DNA of 64,000 nt from Devosia sp. YR412 (GCF_900110945.1 NZ_FOFL01000004.1:248001-312000), one strand, 5' to 3'; positions 44,354 to 56,374 are shown, counted from the first letter of the stretch. The notes: generated from the letters alone by a model not told the origin. Translations and numbers: made by a program.

Positions 44354-44887
44354 TTACTTCTTCTTGCCTTCTTTGCGGAAGACCTGTTCGCCCAGGTACC
44401 GCACACCCTTGCCCTTGTAGGGCTCCGGCTTGCGCCACGAACGGATGTTCGCGGCAACCTGACCGACCTGCTGCTTGTCGGCACCCGTGATGACGATTTC
44501 CGTCGGGGCCGGGACAGCCAGCGTGATGCCCGCAGGGGCCTGATAGATCACTTCGTGGCTGAAACCAAGCGACAGCTTGATGTCCTTGCCCTGCAGCGCA
44601 GCGCGATAACCAACGCCCTGGATGGCCAGGCGCTTTTCGAAGCCTGCCGACACGCCAGTGACGATGTTCTGCAGCAGCGCGCGGGTGGTACCCCAAGCGG
44701 CGCGAGCAAATTTGGTGTCATTGGTGGGGGTAACCACCAGGCCTTCAGACGTCTCTTCGACGCTGACGACATCCATCAGGTCGATGCTGAGCTCGCCCTT
44801 CGGACCCTTTGCGGTGACGGTACGACCATTGATCGTGACCGTTACACCGCTGACCGGTGCAACCGGTTTCTTGCCAGTACGTGACAT
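44354..44887 (-). CDS. rplF: Ribosomal protein uL6
   Basis: The 177-residue protein has the two repeated uL6 domains; the C-terminal one includes the signature [24 protein letters not shown]. It lies near the base of the L7/L12 stalk. It follows rpsH by 53 bases, a longer gap than its neighbours and one filled by two hairpins. Confidence 0.98.
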   Translation of the reverse strand: MSRTGKKPVAPVSGVTVTINGRTVTAKGPKGELSIDLMDVVSVEETSEGLVVTPTNDTKFARAAWGTTRALLQNIVTGVSAGFEKRLAIQGVGYRAALQGKDIKLSLGFSHEVIYQAPAGITLAVPAPTEIVITGADKQQVGQVAANIRSWRKPEPYKGKGVRYLGEQVFRKEGKKK

Positions 44888-44907
44888 TCTAGTTCAATCC
44901 TTGAGTA

Positions 44908-44924
44908 ATCGTCTTACCGACGAT
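44908..44924. other. Inverted repeat in the rpsH-rplF spacer (distal)
   Basis: ATCGTC and GACGAT, 6-bp arms with a five-base loop TTACC, about 20 bases before the rplF start and next to its ribosome-binding site. Confidence 0.6.
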
Positions 44925-44925
44925 C

Positions 44926-44944
44926 CTAAGGCCAAGGGCCTTAG
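44926..44944. other. Inverted repeat overlapping the rpsH stop
   Basis: CTAAGGCC and GGCCTTAG, 8-bp perfect arms with a three-base loop. The right arm includes the rpsH stop codon. Together with the repeat at 44908 it fills almost the whole 53-base spacer. Confidence 0.75.
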
Positions 44945-45339
44945 AATACGCGGCAGAGTACCTCGCCACCAACATTGGCAGCCTTGGCTTCGTGATCGGC
45001 CATCACACCCTTGGGGGTGGAGAGGATCGAAACACCGAGGCCATTGGCAACCTGAGGAATATTCTTGACGGATGCATAAACGCGACGGCCGGGACGCGAA
45101 ACGCGCTCGATCGTGCGGATGACGGCTTCATTGTCCGAGTACTTGAGTTCGATTTCGTACTCGGAAGCACCGTTCTCGAACTTGGTCTCCGAATAGCCGC
45201 GGATGAAACCCTCGGACTGGAGAACATCCAGCACGCGACCGCGAAGGGTCGATGCCGGCGTCGAAACGGAATTCTTGCGACGCATCTGGGCGTTGCGGAT
45301 ACGGGTCAGCATGTCGCCGATAGGATCGGAAAAGCTCAT
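44941..45339 (-). CDS. rpsH: Ribosomal protein uS8
   Basis: The 132-residue protein starts [30 protein letters not shown] and ends with the uS8 signature [33 protein letters not shown]. In E. coli uS8 represses the spc operon by binding the rplE mRNA; a similar target was not identified here. It is 12 bases after rpsN. Confidence 0.98.
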   Translation of the reverse strand: MSFSDPIGDMLTRIRNAQMRRKNSVSTPASTLRGRVLDVLQSEGFIRGYSETKFENGASEYEIELKYSDNEAVIRTIERVSRPGRRVYASVKNIPQVANGLGVSILSTPKGVMADHEAKAANVGGEVLCRVF

Positions 45340-45351
45340 CTTGGTTTCTCC

Positions 45352-45657
45352 TTACCAGCTCGACTTCACGAGGCCCGGGATCTGACCCAGGTTACCCAGC
45401 TGACGCAGAGCGATACGGCTCAGCTTCAGCTTGCGATAGTAGCCACGGGGACGACCCGAGACTTCGCAACGATTACGCACACGAACCTTTGCCGAATTGC
45501 GCGGCAGCTCGGCCAGCTTGAGCTGGGCTGCAAAGCGCTGGTCGGCCGGGATCGACTGATCCTTGGTCTGTGCCTTGAGAGCGGCGCGCTTGCCAGCAAA
45601 CTGCTTGGCGAGCGCTGCGCGCTTGTTGTTCTTAACGATGGAGCTGGTCTTTGCCAT
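45352..45657 (-). CDS. rpsN: Ribosomal protein uS14
   Basis: The 101-residue protein is the long, zinc-free (C-minus) form of uS14: only one cysteine ([23 protein letters not shown]) is present where the zinc form has CxxC pairs. It belongs to the small-subunit head. Spacers are 30 bases to rplE and 12 to rpsH. Confidence 0.97.
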   Translation of the reverse strand: MAKTSSIVKNNKRAALAKQFAGKRAALKAQTKDQSIPADQRFAAQLKLAELPRNSAKVRVRNRCEVSGRPRGYYRKLKLSRIALRQLGNLGQIPGLVKSSW

Positions 45658-45687
45658 ATCCTGATCCTCTGTCCCTTCCCTGTCCGC

Positions 45688-46245
45688 TTACTGGCGGAAG
45701 GGGAAGTTGAATGCCTTGAGCAGCGCACGAGCTTCATCATCGGACTTCGCGGTCGTGGTGATCACGATGTCCATGCCCCAAACCTGATCGATCTGATCAT
45801 AGTCGATTTCGGGGAAAATGATGTGTTCCTTGATGCCCATGGCATAGTTGCCACGGCCGTCGAAGGAGTTCGGGTTCAGCCCGCGGAAGTCGCGAACGCG
45901 TGGCAGAGCGATGTTCACCAGGCGGTCGAGAAACTCATACATGCGCGTCGAGCGAAGGGTAACCTTCACGCCGAGCGGCATGTCTTCGCGCACCTTGAAG
46001 CCGGCGATCGACTTGCGAGCGAAGGTGATCACTGGCTTCTGGCCGGCAATCTTCTCAAGCTCGGCAGCCGCCGTCTTGACCTTCTTGGTGTCGTTGACGG
46101 CTTCGCCAACGCCCATGTTCAGCACGATCTTGTCGAGCTTCGGCAGCTGCATGACGTTCGTGTAGGAGAACTGCTCCTGGAGCGCCTTGCGGATATTGCC
46201 TTCGTACTCAGTACGAAGACGCGGAACGTAAGCTGTCTCAGCCAT
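45688..46245 (-). CDS. rplE: Ribosomal protein uL5
   Basis: A 185-residue 5S rRNA-binding protein with [42 protein letters not shown] and [25 protein letters not shown]. The start ATG at 46245 overlaps the end of rplX by eight bases; a longer open frame upstream is shadow sequence inside rplX. Confidence 0.98.
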   Translation of the reverse strand: MAETAYVPRLRTEYEGNIRKALQEQFSYTNVMQLPKLDKIVLNMGVGEAVNDTKKVKTAAAELEKIAGQKPVITFARKSIAGFKVREDMPLGVKVTLRSTRMYEFLDRLVNIALPRVRDFRGLNPNSFDGRGNYAMGIKEHIIFPEIDYDQIDQVWGMDIVITTTAKSDDEARALLKAFNFPFRQ

Positions 46246-46549
46246 CGATCGAATCTCCGGTCGACTTGGCGACGCGCGTCTTGACGCCGTCCTTGATCTG
46301 GAAACCGACGCGCGATGGCTTGCCATCCTTGTCGGCGATCGCGAGGTTCGACAGGTGGATCGGCGCTTCCTTGGTGAAGATGCCGGCATCGGTCGACGCG
46401 GTCTGCTTGGTGTGGCGCTTCACCAGGTTGATACCCTGGACCAGAGCCTTGGTTTCGGTTGGGATGACAGACAGGACCTGACCGGTCTTGCCCTTGTCCT
46501 TGCCAGCCAGGACGACGACCTTGTCGCCCTTTTTAATCTTGGCGGCCAT
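46238..46549 (-). CDS. rplX: Ribosomal protein uL24
   Basis: The 103-residue protein has the KOW motif [25 protein letters not shown] at the N terminus and [20 protein letters not shown] at the C terminus. It starts ribosome assembly on 23S rRNA. The ATG at 46549 overlaps the rplN stop by one base (TAATG on the minus strand), and the gene overlaps rplE by eight. Confidence 0.97.
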   Translation of the reverse strand: MAAKIKKGDKVVVLAGKDKGKTGQVLSVIPTETKALVQGINLVKRHTKQTASTDAGIFTKEAPIHLSNLAIADKDGKPSRVGFQIKDGVKTRVAKSTGDSIDG

Positions 46550-46917
46550 TACAGCACCTCGGGAGCGAGCGAAATGATCTTCATGTGGTTCTTGGCGCGA
46601 AGCTCGCGCGGAACTGGTCCGAAGATACGGGTGCCGATCGGCTCTTTCTGATTGTTGATCAGAACCGCGGCGTTCTTGTCGAAGCGGATCACGGTGCCAT
46701 CGGGACGACGGATGTCGAACGCGGTACGAACGACCACGGCCTTCATGACCTGGCCCTTCTTGACACGACCGCGCGGAATGGCATCCTTGACGGAGACGAC
46801 GATGATGTCGCCAACCGAAGCGTACTTGCGGTGCGAACCGCCGAGTACCTTGATGCACATGACTCGCTTGGCGCCGGAATTGTCGGCGACATCGAGATTG
46901 GACTGCATCTGGATCAT
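46549..46917 (-). CDS. rplN: Ribosomal protein uL14
   Basis: A 122-residue protein beginning [28 protein letters not shown] with [17 protein letters not shown] and a C-terminal [19 protein letters not shown]. Length is exactly that of the family. It overlaps rpsQ by four bases and rplX by one. Confidence 0.98.
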   Translation of the reverse strand: MIQMQSNLDVADNSGAKRVMCIKVLGGSHRKYASVGDIIVVSVKDAIPRGRVKKGQVMKAVVVRTAFDIRRPDGTVIRFDKNAAVLINNQKEPIGTRIFGPVPRELRAKNHMKIISLAPEVL

Positions 46918-47171
46918 GGCTTAGCACCTTCCTGAGCGGCAGCGTCCAGAACCAGCGTCCAGCGCTTGTTCTTGGAGATCGGCGCACATTCTTCGATCCA
47001 GACCACCTGCCCGACCTTGGCCAGATTGGCTTCGTCGTGGGCATGGTACTTCTTGGAGCGGCGAACCGTCTTCTTCATCACGGGATGCGTGAAGCGACGC
47101 TCAACGCGCACCACGACCGTCTTTTCATTGGCGTCGGAGACCACAGTCCCCTGCAAAACGCGCTTTGGCAT
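46914..47171 (-). CDS. rpsQ: Ribosomal protein uS17
   Basis: The 85-residue OB-fold protein begins [47 protein letters not shown], the uS17 signature that contacts 16S rRNA. It follows rpmC by 12 bases and overlaps rplN by four. Confidence 0.97.
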   Translation of the reverse strand: MPKRVLQGTVVSDANEKTVVVRVERRFTHPVMKKTVRRSKKYHAHDEANLAKVGQVVWIEECAPISKNKRWTLVLDAAAQEGAKP

Positions 47172-47183
47172 GGTCGCGGCTCC

Positions 47184-47378
47184 TTACTTCGCTGCGTTCT
47201 TTTCGCCAAGGATCGTCTTGATCCGCGCGATATCGCGGCGGACAGACTTCACCTGGCCCGGCTTTTCAAGCTGCTGGGTAGCACGCTGGAAACGCAGGTT
47301 GAACTGTTCTTTCTTGAGGTCGACGAGCTGGTCCTTCAGTTCGTCTGCGGTCTTGCTCCGCACATCACTGGCTTTCAT
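47184..47378 (-). CDS. rpmC: Ribosomal protein uL29
   Basis: A 64-residue two-helix protein at the exit tunnel: [47 protein letters not shown] is the uL29 signature. It lies 12 bases after rplP and 12 before rpsQ. Confidence 0.96.
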   Translation of the reverse strand: MKASDVRSKTADELKDQLVDLKKEQFNLRFQRATQQLEKPGQVKSVRRDIARIKTILGEKNAAK

Positions 47379-47390
47379 GGCTCGTGGTCC

Positions 47391-47804
47391 TTAGTCGGCA
47401 ATGCGGGTAACAACCCGCGTCATGATCGGGAGCTTCATTGCGCCGAGACGCAGGGCTTCCTTGGCAACGTCCTCGGGGACGCCGTCGATCTCGAATACGA
47501 TACGACCGGGCTTCACGCGGGCGGCCCAGAGTTCAACCGAACCCTTGCCCTTACCCATACGAACTTCGGTCGGCTTCTTGGTGACCGGCAGATCCGGGAA
47601 AATGCGGATCCAGACACGGCCCTGACGCTTCATCTCGCGGGTGATCGCGCGGCGGGCCGCTTCGATCTGGCGAGCAGTGACGCGCTCGGGTTCGGTCGCC
47701 TTCAAGGCATACTGGCCGAAAGCCAGGTCGGTACCGCCCTTGGCAACGCCATGGATACGGCCCTTGTGAGCCTTGCGGAACTTAGTCTTCTTAGGTTGCA
47801 GCAT
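47391..47804 (-). CDS. rplP: Ribosomal protein uL16
   Basis: The 137-residue protein starts [36 protein letters not shown] and has the loop [46 protein letters not shown] that reaches the A-site tRNA. The 15-base spacer to rpsC is normal. Confidence 0.98.
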   Translation of the reverse strand: MLQPKKTKFRKAHKGRIHGVAKGGTDLAFGQYALKATEPERVTARQIEAARRAITREMKRQGRVWIRIFPDLPVTKKPTEVRMGKGKGSVELWAARVKPGRIVFEIDGVPEDVAKEALRLGAMKLPIMTRVVTRIAD

Positions 47805-47819
47805 AATGAACTAACCTTC

Positions 47820-48563
47820 TTATGCGCGTTCGCGATCGCGGTCACCACGCTCACGGCGCGGTTCGCGGTCACGGTCGCTACGCTGGCCGCCGTCGTTACC
47901 TTCGGTGGCACGGCGCTCATGCGCAGTGGGATCATGCTCAAGGACTTCGCCCTTGAAGACCCAGACCTTGATACCGATGATGCCGTAGGTGGTCGCGGCT
48001 TCAGCAGTACCATAGTCGATGTCTGCGCGCAGGGTGTGCAGCGGAACGCGACCTTCGCGGTACCATTCGGTACGAGCAATGTCGGCACCACCAAGACGGC
48101 CACCAACGTTCACGCGGATGCCGCCGGCGCCCATGCGGATCGCCGTCTGCACGGCGCGCTTCATGGCGCGACGGAATGCCACACGGCGTTCCAGCTGCTG
48201 GGCAATGCCCTGGGCAACCAGCGTCGCGTCGGTTTCCGGCTTGCGCACTTCAACGATGTTGATGTGCACTTCGCTGTCGGTGAACTTCTTCACCTTGGCG
48301 CGGATCTTGTCGATGTCTGCGCCCTTCTTGCCGATCACGATGCCCGGACGGGCAGTGTGGATCGACACGCGGCACTTGCGGTGCGGACGCTCGATGACGA
48401 TCTTGGACACTGCGGCGGCCTTGAGGTCCTCCAGCAGCATCGTGCGGATCTTCAGGTCTTCCTGCAGCAGCGTGCCGTATTCGCCCTTGTTGGCGTACCA
48501 GCGGCTGTCCCACGTACGGTTGATGCCGAGGCGGAAGCCGATTGGATTGATCTTCTGGCCCAT
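47820..48563 (-). CDS. rpsC: Ribosomal protein uS3
   Basis: The 247-residue protein has the KH domain ([21 protein letters not shown]) and the C-terminal [43 protein letters not shown]. It forms the mRNA entry with uS4 and uS5. The last 30 residues form a low-complexity Arg/Asp/Glu tail ([19 protein letters not shown]), longer than in E. coli. Its start overlaps the rplV stop by one base. Confidence 0.98.
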   Translation of the reverse strand: MGQKINPIGFRLGINRTWDSRWYANKGEYGTLLQEDLKIRTMLLEDLKAAAVSKIVIERPHRKCRVSIHTARPGIVIGKKGADIDKIRAKVKKFTDSEVHINIVEVRKPETDATLVAQGIAQQLERRVAFRRAMKRAVQTAIRMGAGGIRVNVGGRLGGADIARTEWYREGRVPLHTLRADIDYGTAEAATTYGIIGIKVWVFKGEVLEHDPTAHERRATEGNDGGQRSDRDREPRRERGDRDRERA

Positions 48564-48943
48564 TATGCGGCCTCCTCAACTTGCCGGACGATGATCGTCA
48601 GATGCGCGAATGGCTTCTGGATCTGCGACGAACGACCGCGACCACGTGCGGTGAAACGCTTCATTACAAGCGAATTACCAACAAATGCTTCAGCAACGAC
48701 GAGAGCGTCGGTGTCGAGGCCATGGTTGTTCTCGGCATTGGCGATGGCGCTCTCGAGCACCTTCTTCACCTGGCCGGAAATGCGCTTGTGGCTGAATTCG
48801 AGTTCGGCCAGAGCCTTCTCGACCTTCTTGCCACGGATCAGCTGAGCCAGAAGGTTGAGCTTCTGCGGGCTGATGCGCAGCATGCGCAGCACAGCCTTGG
48901 CTTCGTTGTCCGCAAGCGCGCGCTGGGTTTTTGGCTTGCCCAT
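48563..48943 (-). CDS. rplV: Ribosomal protein uL22
   Basis: The 126-residue protein begins [44 protein letters not shown] and includes the hairpin [24 protein letters not shown] that lines the exit tunnel and the macrolide site. The ATG at 48943 is one base after the rpsS stop; a longer frame upstream lies inside rpsS. Confidence 0.97.
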   Translation of the reverse strand: MGKPKTQRALADNEAKAVLRMLRISPQKLNLLAQLIRGKKVEKALAELEFSHKRISGQVKKVLESAIANAENNHGLDTDALVVAEAFVGNSLVMKRFTARGRGRSSQIQKPFAHLTIIVRQVEEAA

Positions 48944-48944
48944 C

Positions 48945-49223
48945 TTACTTCCTCTTGGCCTTCTTGTCGGCGGCATGACCGTAGTAGGTACGGGTCGGTG
49001 CGAATTCGCCGAACTTGTGGCCGATCATGTCTTCAGTGACGCTGACCGGGATGTGCTTGTGGCCGTTGTGGACACCGAAGGTGATACCAACGAACTGCGG
49101 CAGGATGGTCGAGCGGCGGCTCCAGATCTTGACCACATCATTGCGGCCGGACGTGAGGGCCTTCTCGGCCTTCTTGAGCATGTAGCCGTCGACAAACGGC
49201 CCCTTCCAGATTGAACGGGTCAT
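48945..49223 (-). CDS. rpsS: Ribosomal protein uS19
   Basis: A 92-residue protein, [22 protein letters not shown]..., with [52 protein letters not shown]. Length and pattern are standard. It lies three bases after rplB. Confidence 0.98.
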   Translation of the reverse strand: MTRSIWKGPFVDGYMLKKAEKALTSGRNDVVKIWSRRSTILPQFVGITFGVHNGHKHIPVSVTEDMIGHKFGEFAPTRTYYGHAADKKAKRK

Positions 49224-49226
49224 GGC

Positions 49227-50066
49227 TTACCTGCCCTTCTTCACGTGACGGCTGCGAACGATGAACTTGTCCGTTGCCTTGTTGCTGCGGGTCTTCTTAC
49301 CCTTGGTCGGCTTGCCCCATGGCGTCACCGGATGACGGCCACCAGAGGTACGGCCTTCACCACCACCATGCGGGTGGTCGATCGGGTTCATGGTCACGCC
49401 GCGGTTGACGGGCTTGCGACCCAGCCAACGGCTACGACCGGCCTTGCCGAGCGAGGTGTTGGAGTGATCCTGGTTCGAAACGGCACCAACGGTTGCAAGG
49501 CAAGTGCCATGCACGCGGCGCTGTTCGCCCGAGTTCAGGCGAAGGATCGCCCAACCCTGGTCACGACCGACATACTGGGCATAAGCACCAGCCGAACGGG
49601 CAACCTGGCCACCCTTGCGGGGCTTGAGCTCGATGTTGTGCACGATCGTACCGACCGGCATGCGCTCGAGCGGCATGGCATTGCCTGGCTTCACGTCGAC
49701 GGTGTTCATCGACGAGACGACCTTGTCACCGGCCGACAGGCGCTGCGGTGCAACGATATAGGCGAGTTCGCCGTCTTCGTACTTCACCAGAGCGATCCAA
49801 GCCGTACGGTTGGGATCATATTCCAGACGCTCGATCGTCCCAACCTGGTCGAACTTGACCCGCTTGAAATCGATCATGCGATAGGTGCGCTTGTGACCAC
49901 CACCACGATGGAACGAGGTGATGCGGCCGCGGTTGTTACGGCCACCGGACTTGGACAGACCCTGGGTCAGAGTCTTGACCGGGGCGCCCTTCCAGAGTTC
50001 CGAGCGATCGGTCGTCACGAGCTGACGACGGCCTTCGGAAGTGGGGTTGTAAGTTTTTAGAGCCAT
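49227..50066 (-). CDS. rplB: Ribosomal protein uL2
   Basis: The 279-residue protein is essential for peptidyl transferase assembly. Signatures: [54 protein letters not shown] and the C-terminal [30 protein letters not shown] with the conserved histidine. It sits 18 bases after rplW. Confidence 0.98.
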   Translation of the reverse strand: MALKTYNPTSEGRRQLVTTDRSELWKGAPVKTLTQGLSKSGGRNNRGRITSFHRGGGHKRTYRMIDFKRVKFDQVGTIERLEYDPNRTAWIALVKYEDGELAYIVAPQRLSAGDKVVSSMNTVDVKPGNAMPLERMPVGTIVHNIELKPRKGGQVARSAGAYAQYVGRDQGWAILRLNSGEQRRVHGTCLATVGAVSNQDHSNTSLGKAGRSRWLGRKPVNRGVTMNPIDHPHGGGEGRTSGGRHPVTPWGKPTKGKKTRSNKATDKFIVRSRHVKKGR

Positions 50067-50084
50067 TTTGCTGTCTCTTATCCC

Positions 50085-50378
50085 TTAGAGGCCGGTCGAA
50101 ATATCGATCGACTGGCCGTCGACGAGGGTTACGATGGCCTTCTTGACATCGTTGCGCGTGCCAATCTTGCCACGGAAGCGCTTCACCTTGCCCTTGCGGA
50201 CCAGGGTGTTCACTGCCTTGACCTTGACCGAGAACAGCTGCTCGACGGCAGCCTTGATATCGGTCTTGTTGGCATCAATCGCCACGTCGAAAACGACCTG
50301 GTTGTTTTCCGAAGCCATCGTCGACTTTTCAGTCACGACGGGGTTACGAACGATGTCGTAAGCGCTGAGCTTGTTCAT
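50085..50378 (-). CDS. rplW: Ribosomal protein uL23
   Basis: A 97-residue protein with [54 protein letters not shown]. It is at the tunnel exit and docks the signal recognition particle and trigger factor. It overlaps rplD by four bases. Confidence 0.97.
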   Translation of the reverse strand: MNKLSAYDIVRNPVVTEKSTMASENNQVVFDVAIDANKTDIKAAVEQLFSVKVKAVNTLVRKGKVKRFRGKIGTRNDVKKAIVTLVDGQSIDISTGL

Positions 50379-50995
50379 GCGAACCTCGCTTCCAGCGCTT
50401 CGAGCGCTGCCTTGGTCAGGACGAGCTTGTCGCGCTTGAGGATCGACACAACGTTGATCCCCTGCACCGGCAGCACGTCGATGTGCGGGATGTTGCGCGC
50501 GGCCAGAGCGAAGTTCTGGTCGACAGCGGCGCCATCGATGATCAGGGCGTTAGCCCATTCCAGCTTGCCGAAGGTGGTGCGCAGGGCTGCGGTCTTGGCT
50601 TCAGCCTGCGAAACGCTGTCAACGACGATCAGCGAGCCGGACTTGGCCTTGGACGACAGGGCGTGCTTGAGAGCAAGCGCGCGGACCTTCTTGGGCAGGT
50701 CGATCGCGTGGCTGCGCGGGGTCGGACCGAATGCACGGCCGCCGCCACGGAACTGCGGAGCCTTGCGATCGCCATGGCGAGCGCCGCCCGAGCCCTTCTG
50801 CTTCACGAACTTCTTGCCAGTGCGAACGCCTTCCGAACGATGCTTGACATCGTGCGTGCCGGACATTGCCTTGAGCTGCTGGTAGCGAACCATGCGGTGC
50901 AGGATGTCCTGGCGGACTTCCAGACCGAAGACGTCGTCAGCGAGCTGGATCGAGCCAGCGGCCTTGCCGTCGAGGGTTGTGACCTTGAGTTCCAT
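50375..50995 (-). CDS. rplD: Ribosomal protein uL4
   Basis: The 206-residue protein has the tunnel loop [49 protein letters not shown]. In E. coli uL4 represses the S10 operon; the equivalent leader was not found here. It follows rplC with no gap. Confidence 0.98.
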   Translation of the reverse strand: MELKVTTLDGKAAGSIQLADDVFGLEVRQDILHRMVRYQQLKAMSGTHDVKHRSEGVRTGKKFVKQKGSGGARHGDRKAPQFRGGGRAFGPTPRSHAIDLPKKVRALALKHALSSKAKSGSLIVVDSVSQAEAKTAALRTTFGKLEWANALIIDGAAVDQNFALAARNIPHIDVLPVQGINVVSILKRDKLVLTKAALEALEARFA

Positions 50996-51697
50996 TTAGT
51001 TACCTTCCCCCGCGACGTCAGCGGCGGCCTTGAACGAGCCCGGGAAAGCAGCGCCCTGCGGGGCTGGCTTCTTCACCGCGTCCTTGATCATGATCCAAGC
51101 GCCCTTGGAGCCTGGAACCGAACCCTGGATCATGATCAGACCACGTTCCACGTCGGTCTTGACGACCTTGACGTTCTGCGTGGTGATGCGACGATCGCCC
51201 ATATGGCCCGGCATCTTTTTGTTCTTGAAGGTCTTACCCGGGTCCTGACGACCACCGGTAGAACCGATCGAGCGGTGCGAAACCGACACGCCGTGCGTTG
51301 CACGCAGGCCGCCGAAGTTCCAGCGCTTCATACCGCCGGCAAAACCCTTACCGATCGAAGTGCCGGTGACATCCACCAGCTGGCCTTCGACGAAATGGTC
51401 AGCCTGCAGCTGTGCGCCGACCTCGATGAGATTGGCTTCGTCCACGCGGAATTCCGCGACGTGACGCTTGGGCTCGACCTTGGCAACGGCGAACTGGCCG
51501 CGCTCGGCCTTGGTCGTGTTCTTCGCCTTGGCCTGGCCTGCGCCAAGCTGCAATGCGACGTAGCCGTCCTTATCAGCGGTCCGCTGGCCCACCACCTGGC
51601 AGTTCTGCAGTTCCAGCACGGTCACTGGGACGTGCGAGCCGTCCGCGGTGAAAATGCGGGTCATGCCCAGCTTCTGTGCGATCAATCCAGAACGCAT
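50996..51697 (-). CDS. rplC: Ribosomal protein uL3
   Basis: A 233-residue protein beginning [36 protein letters not shown] and including [52 protein letters not shown]. The glutamine of the GGRQDPG loop, a site of methylation in E. coli, is present. It follows rpsJ after 85 bases that can form a two-part stem. Confidence 0.98.
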   Translation of the reverse strand: MRSGLIAQKLGMTRIFTADGSHVPVTVLELQNCQVVGQRTADKDGYVALQLGAGQAKAKNTTKAERGQFAVAKVEPKRHVAEFRVDEANLIEVGAQLQADHFVEGQLVDVTGTSIGKGFAGGMKRWNFGGLRATHGVSVSHRSIGSTGGRQDPGKTFKNKKMPGHMGDRRITTQNVKVVKTDVERGLIMIQGSVPGSKGAWIMIKDAVKKPAPQGAAFPGSFKAAADVAGEGN

Positions 51698-51717
51698 CGG
51701 TTATTACCTTCTTTTTG

Positions 51718-51765
51718 GCGCTGCACCGGGTCATGGTTTCAGAGGACCCTGTCTGTGGTGAGCGC
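51718..51765. other. Two-part inverted repeat in the rpsJ-rplC spacer
   Basis: Outer arms GCGCTGCACC and GGTGAGCGC (one bulged base) enclose inner arms GGGTC and GACCC around a 12-base loop. It lies just upstream of the rplC ribosome-binding site AAGAAGG. It may be a protein-binding leader or an RNA stability element. Confidence 0.6.
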
Positions 51766-51782
51766 GGAAACTCGTTAGTTCT

Positions 51783-52091
51783 TTAGAGCTTGATTTCGAC
51801 GTCGACGCCGGCGGCGAGATCGAGCTTCATCAGTGCGTCCACCGTCTGAGGGGTCGGGTCCACAATGTCAAGCAAACGCTTGTGGGTCCGGATCTCAAAC
51901 TGCTCGCGCGCCTTCTTGTCGATGTGAGGCGAGCGGTTGACGGTAAACTTGTCGATTCGCGTCGGCAGCGGGATCGGGCCGCGAACCTGCGCGCCTGTAC
52001 GCTTGGCCGTCGACACGATCTCGCGCGTCGAGGCGTCAAGAACGCGATGGTCAAACGCCTTGAGGCGGATGCGAATATTCTGACCGTTCAT
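51783..52091 (-). CDS. rpsJ: Ribosomal protein uS10
   Basis: The 102-residue protein, [76 protein letters not shown]..., is uS10 and also the NusE antitermination factor. It heads the S10 operon in the usual order, here directly downstream of tuf with a 68-base spacer holding a strong hairpin. Confidence 0.98.
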   Translation of the reverse strand: MNGQNIRIRLKAFDHRVLDASTREIVSTAKRTGAQVRGPIPLPTRIDKFTVNRSPHIDKKAREQFEIRTHKRLLDIVDPTPQTVDALMKLDLAAGVDVEIKL

Positions 52092-52116
52092 CTTGTAAAT
52101 CCTGGCGAAAATGGAT

Positions 52117-52143
52117 CGCGGCGCGCGTTTATCGCGCGCCGCG
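52117..52143. other. Perfect 11-bp inverted repeat between tuf and rpsJ
   Basis: CGCGGCGCGCG and CGCGCGCCGCG with a five-base loop, 17 bases after the tuf stop and 26 before the rpsJ start. On the minus strand it is followed by ATCCATTTTC, only a weak T-run, so termination would be partial at best. It is the most stable-looking stem in the cluster. Confidence 0.85.
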
Positions 52144-52159
52144 AGTGTCTCAATAAGGC

Positions 52160-53350
<1,191 letters not shown>

Positions 53351-53405
53351 TGCTTTTCTCCGTATTGGTCAGCCAGCAGGCCAACCTTGCGTTTCAGTTT
53401 CTTGT

Positions 53406-53426
53406 TTAGGCGTACGTTAGGCGTAC
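53406..53426. repeat. 10-bp direct repeat at the fusA stop
   Basis: TTAGGCGTAC occurs at 53406-53415 and again at 53417-53426; the second copy contains the fusA stop (TAA on the minus strand). It looks like a local duplication of 11 bases at the gene end, without effect on the protein. Confidence 0.7.
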
Positions 53427-55507
53427 TTGGCCTGGACTTCGTCGGCGACGGCCTGCGGGACCTGCTCGTAGTGATCGAACGTCATCGAGTACTGTGCACG
53501 ACCCTGGCTCATGGAGCGCAGCGAGTTCACATAACCGAACATGTTCGCGAGCGGGACATACGCATTCACGACCTGGAGGATGCCACGGCCTTCCGTGCCG
53601 TGAATCTGACCACGACGCGAATTGAGATCGCCGATGACGTCGCCCATGTAGTCTTCTGGCGTGACAACTTCAACCTTCATGATCGGCTCGAGGATCTTCG
53701 GAGCCGCCTTGCGAAGGCCTTCGTTGAAACCAGCGCGACCGGCGATTTCGAATGCCAGCACCGAGGAGTCGACATCGTGGTAGGCGCCTTCGGTCAGCGT
53801 CACCTTGACGTCCACGATCGGGAAGCCGATCAGCGGGCCGGCAGACATGACGGACTTCACGCCCTTTTCGACGCCGGGGATATATTCCTTCGGCACCGAA
53901 CCGCCGACGACGGCGTTCACGAATTCGAGACCCTTGCCGACTTCCGACGGCTCCACGGTCAGCTTGACGCGAGCGAACTGGCCTGAACCACCCGACTGCT
54001 TCTTGTGGGTATAGTCCACATCAGCCTTCTTGGTAATCGTCTCACGGTAAGCCACCTGGGGCTGACCGATATTGGCTTCCACCTTGAACTCACGACGCAT
54101 GCGGTCGACGAGGATGTCGAGGTGAAGTTCACCCATGCCGGAGATGATCGTCTGGCCGGATTCTTCGTCGGTCTTGACGCGGAACGTCGGATCTTCGGCA
54201 GCCAGGCGGTTGAGCGCGAGGCCCATCTTTTCCTGGTCGGCCTTGGACTTCGGTTCCACCGAGATGTCGATCACCGGCTCGGGGAAGATCATGCGTTCGA
54301 GGATAACCTGGGCGTTCTGCGGGCAGAGCGTGTCACCAGTGGTGGTATCCTTGAGACCCACGATAGCGACGATGTCGCCAGCATAGGCTTCCGTGATCTG
54401 CTCGCGCGAATTGGCGTGCATCTGGAACAGACGACCAACGCGCTCACGCTTTTCCTTGACGGTGTTCTCAAGCATCATGCCCTGCTCGAGCTTGCCCGAG
54501 TAGATGCGGCAGAACGTCAGCGTACCCATGTGCGGGTCGTTGGCGATCTTGAATGCCAGCATGGAGAGCGGCTCGTTGTCGTCGGCGTGACGCTCGATCG
54601 GCGCTTCCGTACGGGCATCGATGCCCTGGATGGCCGGAACGTCGGCAGGCGACGGCAGGAAGTCGATAACGCCATCGAGCAGGGGCTGAACGCCCTTGTT
54701 CTTGAAGGCCGAGCCAGCGAACACCAGGAAGAACTTGGTGTCGATGGTGCCCTGGCGAAGCAGACGACGGATGGTGTCGTTGTTCGGCAGGTCGCCGTTC
54801 AGGTAGGCTTCCATGGCAGCGTCGTCGAGTTCGACGGCAGCTTCGATCATCTGTTCGCGGTACTTCACGGCATTAGCCTTGAGGTCTTCCGGAATCTCGA
54901 CGACGTCCCACTGCGCGCCCAGCTCTTCATTGCGCCAGACGAGTGCGTTCATCTCGATCAGATCGACAACGCCCTTGAACTCGTTCTCGGCACCGATCGG
55001 CAGCTGGACCGGAACCGGCTTCGCACCAAGGCGCGAACCGATCATCTCGACGCAGCGATAGAAATCGGCGCCGATCTTGTCCATCTTGTTGACGAAGATG
55101 AGACGCGGAACATTGTACTTGTCGGCCTGGCGCCAGACGGTTTCCGTCTGGGGCTCAACGCCGGCGTTGGCATCGAGCAGAGCGACAGCACCGTCGAGCA
55201 CGCGCAGCGAACGTTCAACTTCAATGGTGAAGTCCACGTGGCCGGGGGTGTCGATGATGTTGAAGCGGTGCTGGGTGCCGTCACGGCCCTTCCAGAACGT
55301 GGTCGTGGCAGCCGAAGTGATCGTGATGCCGCGTTCCTGCTCCTGCTCCATCCAGTCCATGGTCGCGGCGCCGTCGTGGACTTCGCCGATCTTATGGGAC
55401 TTGCCGGTGTAGTAGAGGATGCGTTCGGTCGTGGTCGTCTTGCCAGCATCGATGTGAGCCATGATGCCGAAGTTACGATACAGCGGAATTGGATAATCGC
55501 GTGCCAT
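53417..55507 (-). CDS. fusA: Elongation factor G
   Basis: The 696-residue translocase has G1 [20 protein letters not shown]3 [10 protein letters not shown]4 [12 protein letters not shown], and domains II to [18 protein letters not shown] lies in domain IV, whose tip enters the decoding site. It is the main fusA by context (rpsL-rpsG-fusA-tuf). RBS GGAGCGCC precedes the ATG; it follows rpsG by 12 bases. Confidence 0.98.
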   Translation of the reverse strand: MARDYPIPLYRNFGIMAHIDAGKTTTTERILYYTGKSHKIGEVHDGAATMDWMEQEQERGITITSAATTTFWKGRDGTQHRFNIIDTPGHVDFTIEVERSLRVLDGAVALLDANAGVEPQTETVWRQADKYNVPRLIFVNKMDKIGADFYRCVEMIGSRLGAKPVPVQLPIGAENEFKGVVDLIEMNALVWRNEELGAQWDVVEIPEDLKANAVKYREQMIEAAVELDDAAMEAYLNGDLPNNDTIRRLLRQGTIDTKFFLVFAGSAFKNKGVQPLLDGVIDFLPSPADVPAIQGIDARTEAPIERHADDNEPLSMLAFKIANDPHMGTLTFCRIYSGKLEQGMMLENTVKEKRERVGRLFQMHANSREQITEAYAGDIVAIVGLKDTTTGDTLCPQNAQVILERMIFPEPVIDISVEPKSKADQEKMGLALNRLAAEDPTFRVKTDEESGQTIISGMGELHLDILVDRMRREFKVEANIGQPQVAYRETITKKADVDYTHKKQSGGSGQFARVKLTVEPSEVGKGLEFVNAVVGGSVPKEYIPGVEKGVKSVMSAGPLIGFPIVDVKVTLTEGAYHDVDSSVLAFEIAGRAGFNEGLRKAAPKILEPIMKVEVVTPEDYMGDVIGDLNSRRGQIHGTEGRGILQVVNAYVPLANMFGYVNSLRSMSQGRAQYSMTFDHYEQVPQAVADEVQAKYA

Positions 55508-55519
55508 AGGGCGCTCCTG

Positions 55520-56002
<483 letters not shown>

Positions 56003-56374
56003 TTACTTCGGACGCTTCGCGCCGTACTTGGACCGGCGCTGCTTGCGGTCCTTGACGCTCTGCGTGTCGAGGACACCGCGGAGCACGTGGTAGCGAACAC
56101 CGGGAAGGTCGCGCACGCGGCCGCCACGGATCAGGACCACGGAGTGTTCCTGCAGGTTGTGGCCTTCGCCCGGGATATACGAAATGACTTCGCGCGAGTT
56201 CGTCAGACGAACCTTAGCAACCTTGCGGAGAGCCGAGTTCGGCTTCTTCGGGGTCGTCGTATAAACGCGAGAGCAAACGCCGCGCTTCTGCGGATTTGCT
56301 TCCATGGCCGGAACCTTGTTCCGCTTTGGCTTGCTGGCGCGTGGTTTGCGGATCAGCTGATTAATGGTGGGCAT
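56003..56374 (-). CDS. rpsL: Ribosomal protein uS12
   Basis: The 123-residue protein is the decoding-site protein uS12: [31 protein letters not shown] and the loop [17 protein letters not shown]. Lys43, the main streptomycin-sensitive residue, is kept, but position 88 is Arg (codon CGC at 56113-56111) where most bacteria have Lys; K88R is a known streptomycin-resistance change. Asp89, the RimO methylthiolation site, is present. The ATG at 56374 begins the str operon; a candidate promoter lies about 310 bases upstream. Confidence 0.97.
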   Translation of the reverse strand: MPTINQLIRKPRASKPKRNKVPAMEANPQKRGVCSRVYTTTPKKPNSALRKVAKVRLTNSREVISYIPGEGHNLQEHSVVLIRGGRVRDLPGVRYHVLRGVLDTQSVKDRKQRRSKYGAKRPK

